Source: CBDULQ01 sp965368115
GTDB taxonomy: Bacteria > Pseudomonadota > Gammaproteobacteria > SZUA-229
Reading direction: 5' to 3'
Assembly (NCBI GenBank): GCA_965368115.1
Contig: CBDULQ010000195.1
Coordinates: 1-7,202 of the forward strand
DNA: 7,202 nucleotides
A program made the translations under genes and the position numbers. The notes under the pieces are model-generated. The model searched no databases. It had not been told where the DNA came from and saw nothing but the letters and a program-made list of their open reading frames with translations. This document shows, in pieces, positions 1-4,875 of this stretch (position 1 is the stretch's first letter; every line of letters starts with the position of its first letter).

Positions 1-2
1 CC

Positions 3-953
3 CCGGAAACCACCACCAACCGAGCCATCGAAATGTTTCGCAATGCCCGGCACCTGCATTCACTGGCGGTGGTATCGGATAACCAGCCACTCGGTCTGGT
101 GTATCGGGCCGACATGCTGGAACTGTTCGCCAGTCGCTACGGTCGCGACTTGCACGGCAAGAAACCGGTGATGGAATTTATTCGCAATACGCTTATCGTC
201 GACGATCGTATGGCAGTGGAAGACGTTAGCAAACTCATCACCGATGCCAACAAACTGGATTTTTCCCACGACTTTATCATTACCCGCGATCAGCATTACG
301 AAGGCATCGGTCACATCAAGGATCTGCTCAAGGTGATCACCGATCTGCAGATCCAGTATGCACGTTACTCCAATCCGCTCACCGGTTTACCCGGCAATGT
401 CCCCATCTATGAAACCATCGACGGATTGCTTTCCGCCAGGCACGAATTCAGGGTCGCCTATTGCGATCTGGATAACTTCAAACCCTATAACGATGTCTAC
501 GGTTACAGCCGGGGTGATCGTGTGCTTCAGCAGCTGTCGAGCATACTCAGTGAAAACGTCGATAAAGAAGCCGATTTTGTCGGCCACATCGGTGGTGACG
601 ATTTTGTGGTGATTTTCCAGAGCAGCGACTGGGAAGATCGTTGCCGCTACATGATCGAGGAGTTTGCCAATGCGGTCAGCCATCACTATGACCAGGAACA
701 CCTGGCCGAGGGCGGCATCACCACCACCGATCGCCGCGGCAACCAGATGCAGTTTCCATTACTGAGTCTGTCCATCGGCTGTGTGCATCCGGACCCTGCA
801 TTATGTTCGTCGCATCATGCGGTGGCCAGTCTTGCCAGTGAGGCCAAAGTCATGGCCAAGAAAACCGATGGCAACTCGCTGTTTATCGACAACCGGCGTT
901 CGCTTAAAAACACGATCCAGCCATTGCTGCGAAACCGGGACGAATCCGTCTAG
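3..953 (+). CDS. CBS-pair/GGDEF protein, C-terminal part (probable EAL-CBS-GGDEF c-di-GMP enzyme), 5' end outside window
   Basis: The reading frame is open from the window's left edge, so the true start lies outside; the ATG at 33 is internal, because the codons before it (PETTTNRAIE) already belong to a CBS domain. Two CBS motifs span roughly nt 3-350. CBS pairs often bind adenine nucleotides and act as sensory modules. A GGDEF domain follows from about nt 372. It starts with NPLTGLPGN in place of the usual D-x-LTGLPNR, has the metal/substrate segment DLDNFKPYND (nt 465-494), and carries the signature as GGDDF (nt 591-605). The inhibitory RxxD site reads KEAD, so its arginine is lost. This NPLTGLPGN/GGDDF form with an upstream CBS pair is known from EAL-CBS-GGDEF proteins, so an N-terminal EAL phosphodiesterase domain is probably just outside; that is inference. 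Whether this GGDEF domain is catalytic or a GTP-binding regulatory domain cannot be told from sequence. It would act in the cytoplasm. Confidence 0.88.
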   Translation, partial: PETTTNRAIEMFRNARHLHSLAVVSDNQPLGLVYRADMLELFASRYGRDLHGKKPVMEFIRNTLIVDDRMAVEDVSKLITDANKLDFSHDFIITRDQHYEGIGHIKDLLKVITDLQIQYARYSNPLTGLPGNVPIYETIDGLLSARHEFRVAYCDLDNFKPYNDVYGYSRGDRVLQQLSSILSENVDKEADFVGHIGGDDFVVIFQSSDWEDRCRYMIEEFANAVSHHYDQEHLAEGGITTTDRRGNQMQFPLLSLSIGCVHPDPALCSSHHAVASLASEAKVMAKKTDGNSLFIDNRRSLKNTIQPLLRNRDESV

Positions 954-1528
954 TTATAATGCGTACGTAAAATTTCGTAGGCTTCACGCACTTCCATAAA
1001 ACGCTGCTGATCACCGCCCTTGTCCGGATGAAACTGGCCGGCCAGTTTTTGATAACGGCGCCGGATGCCCGCCCAGTCGGATGATTCATCCAGGCCAAGA
1101 ACATCGAGTGCATCGCTCACCTTGTCGCCAGAAAAATACATATTCCAGAAACTGTCCAGCAAATCCCGCACATCCTGTTCAGTGGTGTCATGCAAATTAC
1201 GCCAGTCCAGGTAATAATCACGCACCCGTTGTTCAGCCTGATCCGAAATTTCATGTGAGGAGGAAGCGACACGGGTCGCCTGCATTTGAATGTCCAGCGC
1301 GGTTATCGACAGATAAATGCCCTCATCCAGCAAAGACGTCTGCAGTTCATAGAGTGCATTCATGGTCACGAAGTGCTTCCTGAATACTGCCATCTGGTAA
1401 CTGTGATCAGCGACACCGAAATCGAAACCCTGCTGTTCCAGCTGCCTGATCAGGTCGTATTCACCGACCCGCTGTTCAGCGTTTTTGAGAATATCGAGGA
1501 TGGGAATAATAAAAGGATTGTGCTGCAT
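950..1528 (-). CDS. DnaJ-related protein with C-terminal J-domain
   Basis: This 192-residue protein resembles the DnaJ-related family (DNAJ_related N-terminal region plus a C-terminal J-domain) of gammaproteobacteria. Residues about 5-130 form the family-specific region, with an opening segment like PILDILKNAEQRVGEYDLI. Residues about 138-192 are a J-domain with the HPD tripeptide at 167-169 in the motif FHPDKGGD, which is needed to stimulate the ATPase of a DnaK-type Hsp70. There is no G/F region, zinc finger or membrane segment, so this is a specialised J-protein rather than DnaJ itself. Its clients are unknown. The start ATG is well fixed: an in-frame TGA lies about 27 bases upstream and no other start lies between. 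The Shine-Dalgarno sequence is poor. It lies 62 bases after nirD on the same strand with no clear terminator, so cotranscription with nirBD is possible but unproven. Its TAG stop (952-950) overlaps the opposing TAG of the gene at 3-953. Confidence 0.87.
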   Translation of the reverse strand: MQHNPFIIPILDILKNAEQRVGEYDLIRQLEQQGFDFGVADHSYQMAVFRKHFVTMNALYELQTSLLDEGIYLSITALDIQMQATRVASSSHEISDQAEQRVRDYYLDWRNLHDTTEQDVRDLLDSFWNMYFSGDKVSDALDVLGLDESSDWAGIRRRYQKLAGQFHPDKGGDQQRFMEVREAYEILRTHYN

Positions 1529-1590
1529 CTTGCTGCCATTCGGTGCCGGTACTCACCAATATAGCAGTCGTAGACTTGTTGTGCAGCCCG

Positions 1591-1899
1591 CTACAGCGCG
1601 AGATAGATAATACCTTCTTCAACCTTGATATCGAACCGACCGGTACAACCTTCATCCGGCCCCAGCGCTTCACCACTGCCCAGATCGATTTTCCAGTTGT
1701 GCAGCGGACAGGTAACCGAGCGATCGTGCACGATGCCCTGCGACAACTTGCCCTGGCGATGCGGACAGGCATCATTCAGGGCAAACACTTCGTCTCGGGC
1801 ATTGCGGAACACCGCAATGTCCTGTTCACCGTTTCTCACCACGCGCGCACCCAGCGGCGGGATATCGCTCAAACTGCCGATTTCAACCCAGTTGGACAT
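1591..1899 (-). CDS. nirD: Nitrite reductase [NAD(P)H] small subunit, Rieske type
   Basis: This 102-residue protein is a Rieske-fold ferredoxin of the NirD family, the small subunit of the cytoplasmic siroheme nitrite reductase that reduces nitrite to ammonium. It keeps both Rieske cluster motifs, CPH at residues about 45-47 and CPLH at about 64-67. It can therefore bind a [2Fe-2S] cluster, unlike E. coli NirD, which has lost the ligands. The length fits the family. The ATG at 1899-1897 is preceded by GAAGG (1915-1911) at a slightly long spacing of 11 bases. It follows nirB on the same strand after an 81-base gap in which I see no hairpin with a T-run, so the two are probably one transcript. 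Isolated small Rieske proteins can also serve oxygenases, but the position next to nirB makes nirD by far the best call. Confidence 0.95.
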   Translation of the reverse strand: MSNWVEIGSLSDIPPLGARVVRNGEQDIAVFRNARDEVFALNDACPHRQGKLSQGIVHDRSVTCPLHNWKIDLGSGEALGPDEGCTGRFDIKVEEGIIYLAL

Positions 1900-1910
1900 A
1901 TTGTTTTTTA

Positions 1911-1915
1911 CCTTC
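1911..1915 (-). promoter_or_regulatory. Ribosome binding site of nirD
   Basis: On the minus strand GAAGG precedes the nirD ATG by 11 bases across an A-rich spacer. It is the only Shine-Dalgarno-like sequence nearby and supports the chosen start. The rest of the 1900-1980 gap between nirB and nirD holds no recognisable element. Confidence 0.5.
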
Positions 1916-1980
1916 GTTAGTTTCTGTCATGCCCGATGCGACGACACGGTTTCATTCGGTCATGCTCATTAATCTGATGA

Positions 1981-4422
1981 TTACTGTCCGATCACTTTCA
2001 AGGGCACGAACTCATGTTGGTCAGCGCCCTCGGAAGCGCGTTGCTGCCAGGGATCATGGTATGCGCCGGTGGCTTCCTGAGACTGTTTGAAACGTTCCGC
2101 CAGGGCTTTGCGATTATCAGCATCTTCGACAATGTTCTGTTTAACGTGACTCAAACCAACCCGCCCGATCCAGGGCGCAGTACGTTCCAGGTAGCGCGCT
2201 TCTTCACGATATAACTGGATGAATGCCGCCGAGTATTCGAGCACTTCGTCTTCAGTATCAACACGGGTCAGCAGATCAGTGGCACGCACCTTGATACCGC
2301 CGTTGCCGCCGACATGCAATTCATAACCGGAGTCGACACAGACCACGCCGAAATCCTTGATGGTGGCTTCAGCGCAATTACGTGGGCAACCGGAAGCCGC
2401 CATCTTGAATTTATGCGGCATCCAGGAGCCCCAGGTCAGTTGTTCCAGTTTGATACCGATACCGGTGGAATCCTGGGTACCGAAACGACACCACTCACGA
2501 CCGACACAGGTTTTCACCGTGCGCAAGGCCTTACCGTAAGCATGACCGGACACCAGCCCTTTGTCGTTGAGGTCCTTCCAGATCAACGGCAGCTGTTCTT
2601 TTTTGACGCCGTACAGACCGATGCGTTGACCACCGGTGACATGCACGGTTTGCAGATTGAATTTTTCCGCCACATCGGTAATCGCACGCAATTCCTTCGG
2701 CGTCGTCATGCCGCCCCACATGCGCGGTATCACCGAATAAGTACCGTCTTTCTGAATATTGGCGTGGGCGCGTTCGTTGATAAAACGGGACTGCGGATCG
2801 TCTTTGGCTTCACCTGGCCAGGTGGCGATGAGATAGTAATTCAATGCATTACGGCAGGCGGCACAACCGTCGCTGGTTTTCCAGCTCAGACTTTCGAATA
2901 CGCTGTCGATACTTTTCAGCTCCTGTTCACGAATCGCTGCACGCACCTGGTCGTGGGTATAGTCGGTGCAGGCGCACAGCGGCTTGGCTTCGGGCGCCGA
3001 ATAGTCGCCACCCAGAGTGGATTCCAGTAACTGTTCCACCAGTCCGGTACATGAACCACAGGATGACGATGCCTTAGTGTGAGCCCGAACGTCATCCAGC
3101 GTGAACAGACCTTTCTCGGTGATCGCCTTGACGACGTCACCCTTGCAGACACCGTTGCAACCGCAGATTTCGGCATCGTCCGCCATACTGGCAACCACAT
3201 TGCCACCGTGACCGGAATCGCCGAGATGCGCCTGGCCAAACATGAGCTGATCACGAATATCCGAGACCCGGGTTTTTTCACGCATCAGTTGAAAATACCA
3301 GGCGCCGTCCACCGTATCGCCGTACAACACGGCTCCGGCGATGCAATCATCCCTGATCACCACTTTCTTGTAGATGCCGCGACTGGCGTCCTGCACCACG
3401 ATGTCTTCAGTGGTGTCGTCACCCATGAAATCACCGGCGGAGAACAGATCGATACCGGTCACTTTCAATTTGGTCGAGGTCACCGAGCCCTGATAGAAAC
3501 CGATGCCGTATTCAGCCAGGTGATTGGCACACACTTTAGCCATTTCGAACAACGGCGCCACCAGACCATAGGCGATGCCGCGATGTTGAACACACTCACC
3601 CACGGCATAAATTTTCGGATCGAAGGTTTGCAGCGTATCGTTCACCACGATACCCCGTTCGCAATGCAGACCGGCGGCTTTGGCCAGTTCGATGTTGGGC
3701 CGGATACCCACGGCCATGACGACAAGATCCGCCGCCAGTTCGCTGCCATCGGCAAACTTCACGCCCTGCACCCTGCCCTCGCCGACAATCTCGCTGGTGG
3801 AGGCTTTCATCATGAACTGCATGCCCTTGTCTTCCAGCGATTTTTTCAGCATGGCGCCGGAGATCGGATCCATCTGGCGCTCCATGAGCCAGTCCATCAG
3901 GTGCACCACGGTGACACTCATACCCTGTTTCATCAGGCCGTTGGCGGCTTCCAGTCCGAGCAGGCCGCCGCCGATGACCACCGCGTGCTGTTTTGATTTC
4001 GATGCGTCGAGCATCAGGTCGACATCGTGGATATCACGAAAACTGATCACGCCGTCCAGGTCGTTACCGGGTATGGGAATGATGAAGGGATCGGAACCGG
4101 TGGCGATGAGCAGGCGATCATAAGGTTGCTCTAAACCGCCTTCGGCAATCACCTTGCAGCCGGTTCGATCGATGGCGGTGACTTTTACGCCCTTGTGCAG
4201 GGTGATGCCGTTGTCCGCATACCACTGCAGATCGTTAAGCATGATGTCATCGATGGTTTTCTCACCGGCCAGCACCGGCGATAACAGAATTCGGTTGTAG
4301 TTGCCGTAAGGTTCGGCACCGAACACGGTGATGTCATATTTATCCGGGGCCAGCTGCAGCAACTCTTCCACGGTACGCATGCCGGCCATACCGTTGCCGA
4401 TCACAACCAGTTTTTCTTTCAT
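1981..4422 (-). CDS. nirB: Nitrite reductase [NAD(P)H] large subunit
   Basis: This protein of 813 residues (814 if the adjacent GTG at 4425-4423 is used) is the catalytic subunit of cytoplasmic NAD(P)H nitrite reductase, which carries out the six-electron reduction of nitrite to ammonium. Numbered from the GTG, the domains are: FAD-binding Rossmann motif VVIGNGMAG (residues 7-15); NAD(P)-binding motif VVIGGGLLGLEA (149-160); a first BFD-like [2Fe-2S] domain with C421, C423, C456 and C459; a second BFD-like domain with C484, C486, C521 and C524; a sulfite/nitrite reductase ferredoxin-like domain from about 555; and the [4Fe-4S]-siroheme site with C640-x5-C646 and C680-x3-C684. All expected ligands are present and the length is normal for the family (E. 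coli NirB is about 847). The ATG is preferred because family members usually begin MKEKLVVIGNG-like, but the GTG just before it has slightly better spacing to the Shine-Dalgarno sequence. nirD follows 81 bases downstream. A sigma-54-type promoter upstream points to nitrogen-responsive control and an assimilatory role, which is an inference. Confidence 0.97.
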   Translation of the reverse strand: MKEKLVVIGNGMAGMRTVEELLQLAPDKYDITVFGAEPYGNYNRILLSPVLAGEKTIDDIMLNDLQWYADNGITLHKGVKVTAIDRTGCKVIAEGGLEQPYDRLLIATGSDPFIIPIPGNDLDGVISFRDIHDVDLMLDASKSKQHAVVIGGGLLGLEAANGLMKQGMSVTVVHLMDWLMERQMDPISGAMLKKSLEDKGMQFMMKASTSEIVGEGRVQGVKFADGSELAADLVVMAVGIRPNIELAKAAGLHCERGIVVNDTLQTFDPKIYAVGECVQHRGIAYGLVAPLFEMAKVCANHLAEYGIGFYQGSVTSTKLKVTGIDLFSAGDFMGDDTTEDIVVQDASRGIYKKVVIRDDCIAGAVLYGDTVDGAWYFQLMREKTRVSDIRDQLMFGQAHLGDSGHGGNVVASMADDAEICGCNGVCKGDVVKAITEKGLFTLDDVRAHTKASSSCGSCTGLVEQLLESTLGGDYSAPEAKPLCACTDYTHDQVRAAIREQELKSIDSVFESLSWKTSDGCAACRNALNYYLIATWPGEAKDDPQSRFINERAHANIQKDGTYSVIPRMWGGMTTPKELRAITDVAEKFNLQTVHVTGGQRIGLYGVKKEQLPLIWKDLNDKGLVSGHAYGKALRTVKTCVGREWCRFGTQDSTGIGIKLEQLTWGSWMPHKFKMAASGCPRNCAEATIKDFGVVCVDSGYELHVGGNGGIKVRATDLLTRVDTEDEVLEYSAAFIQLYREEARYLERTAPWIGRVGLSHVKQNIVEDADNRKALAERFKQSQEATGAYHDPWQQRASEGADQHEFVPLKVIGQ

Positions 4423-4430
4423 CACACCTG

Positions 4431-4437
4431 CTCTCCT
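4431..4437 (-). promoter_or_regulatory. Ribosome binding site of nirB
   Basis: On the minus strand AGGAGAG lies just upstream of the tandem GTG-ATG start. Counted from AGGAG, the spacing is 7 bases to the GTG and 10 to the ATG, so both are usable and the site alone does not decide between them. It is the strongest Shine-Dalgarno sequence in the window. Confidence 0.8.
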
Positions 4438-4466
4438 GGGGGACGGTCATTTACTGGCACAATTCA

Positions 4467-4481
4467 GCAACAACTATGCCA
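4467..4481 (-). promoter_or_regulatory. Sigma-54 (-24/-12) promoter of nirB
   Basis: Read on the minus strand the sequence is TGGCAT-AGTTG-TTGC followed by T. The sigma-54 consensus is TGGCAC-N5-TTGC(A/T). The match is complete except for one base (T for C at the end of the -24 box), and the essential GG and GC pairs have the required 10-base gap. Transcription would start near 4455, giving a leader of about 33 bases to the nirB ATG, which carries the Shine-Dalgarno sequence. Sigma-54 promoters need an enhancer-binding activator; nirB being a nitrogen-metabolism gene and the NtrC-like dyads upstream fit NtrC. E. coli nirB instead uses a sigma-70 promoter with FNR and NarL. No better sigma-70 promoter is evident. 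Confidence 0.72.
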
Positions 4482-4589
4482 CCCAGCAGATACGCGAATA
4501 AGCCAATGTATTTATTTGTTTTTTTCAATCTCTGCGGAATGCCCCCGGACCCGGTTGCTGGTTCGTCACAGCGCATCCCGGGGCTGATC

Positions 4590-4606
4590 TGCACCCATTT
4601 AATGCA
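4590..4606. promoter_or_regulatory. Candidate NtrC binding site (proximal to nirB)
   Basis: The 17-base sequence is TGCACC-N5-AATGCA, against the NtrC consensus TGCACC-N5-GGTGCA. The left arm is perfect, the right arm matches in 4 of 6 positions, and the spacing is correct. The centre is about 143 bases upstream of the predicted nirB start point, within the usual enhancer range for NtrC at sigma-54 promoters. Confidence 0.45.
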
Positions 4607-4692
4607 AGCCCATCATCGATGCCGCGTCGACCCGCACATCCACCGCGGAGCCGCACCATTGTTGAACAGCACGATTTTGTCGTTTCAGGTGG

Positions 4693-4709
4693 AGCACGAA
4701 ATTCGCGCA
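4693..4709. promoter_or_regulatory. Weak candidate NtrC binding site
   Basis: The dyad AGCACG-N5-CGCGCA keeps the GCAC-N7-GCGC core geometry but matches the NtrC consensus in only 8 of 12 arm positions. Its centre is 39 bases from that of the better site at 4732-4748. It is listed because of that proximity and would not stand alone. Confidence 0.25.
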
Positions 4710-4720
4710 AAACAGTGATT

Positions 4721-4733
4721 AATCAAAGATTTG
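4721..4733 (+). promoter_or_regulatory. Candidate IHF binding site
   Basis: AATCAA-AGAT-TTG is an exact match to the IHF core consensus WATCAA-N4-TTR. IHF often bends DNA between an enhancer and a sigma-54 promoter. Here, however, the match touches the distal NtrC-like site instead of lying between enhancer and promoter, so a helper role at the nirB promoter is uncertain. The core also overlaps the palindrome TGATTAATCA at 4716-4725. Confidence 0.35.
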
Positions 4734-4748
4734 CACCGTAATGGCGCA
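4732..4748. promoter_or_regulatory. Candidate NtrC binding site (distal, best match)
   Basis: TGCACC-GTAAT-GGCGCA matches the NtrC consensus TGCACC-N5-GGTGCA in 11 of 12 arm positions with the correct 5-base spacing. It is the best dyad of this type in the region. The centre is about 285 bases upstream of the predicted nirB transcription start and 136 bases upstream of the GTG of the divergent GAF-GGDEF-EAL gene, so it could act on either gene. Confidence 0.55.
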
Positions 4749-4781
4749 GACTGGCTCCCGGACATGAGAGCACACCGAACG

Positions 4782-4802
4782 GATAGCCCGGCCCGGGCTA
4801 TC
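4782..4802. repeat. Perfect inverted repeat with 9-bp arms
   Basis: GATAGCCCG and CGGGCTATC are exact reverse complements separated by GCC. As RNA this is a stable GC-rich hairpin, and as DNA it is a near-palindromic possible operator. No T-run follows on either strand immediately, so it does not look like an intrinsic terminator. It lies 74 bases upstream of the GTG of the following gene, where a repressor site or a leader hairpin would be plausible. Confidence 0.6.
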
Positions 4803-4875
4803 GACCCGGACTCTGTCCTGGACTATCTATTTTTATTCAAAAAATTATGGATGTACTAGACTCGAATATAGCTTT

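Larger units (their letters stand above)
4426..4875. other. Divergent intergenic regulatory region between nirB and the GAF-GGDEF-EAL gene
   Basis: These 450 bases contain no credible gene. From the nirB side they hold the nirB ribosome binding site and sigma-54 promoter; an A/T-rich stretch around 4508-4527 that could ease DNA looping; NtrC-like dyads at 4590-4606, 4693-4709 and 4732-4748; an IHF-consensus match at 4721-4733; a perfect inverted repeat at 4782-4802; and an A/T-rich stretch at about 4822-4870 before the plus-strand gene. I could not find a convincing sigma-70 promoter for the plus-strand gene, although the A/T-rich stretch is its likeliest place. Confidence 0.75.

Noticed and set aside
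3079..3996. 305-codon open frame on the plus strand, antisense to nirB
   Set aside because: It lies wholly inside the well-supported nirB coding region, its product resembles no family I know and is rich in His, Gly and Ala as expected from the reverse of a codon-biased gene. The same holds for 2314-3030.
4455..4469. Plus-strand TGGCAC-N5-AGCA resembling a second, opposite sigma-54 promoter
   Set aside because: The GG-to-GC spacing is one base short, which sigma-54 does not tolerate well, and it would point away from nirB and start more than 400 bases before the next gene.
4514..4527. FNR-like sequence TTGAA-N4-ACAAA on the minus strand upstream of nirB
   Set aside because: Only 7 of 10 positions fit the TTGAT-N4-ATCAA consensus, it lies in an A-rich run where such matches arise by chance, and its distance from the predicted start is not the usual -41.5.
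4476..4718. 80-codon plus-strand and 61-codon minus-strand (4525-4710) open frames in the intergenic region
   Set aside because: No Shine-Dalgarno sequence, no recognisable protein features, and they run through the sigma-54 promoter and NtrC-like sites.
4716..4725. Palindrome TGATTAATCA as an FNR/CRP-type operator
   Set aside because: The half-sites are separated by 2 bases where FNR requires 4, so the geometry is wrong; it is short enough to be chance.
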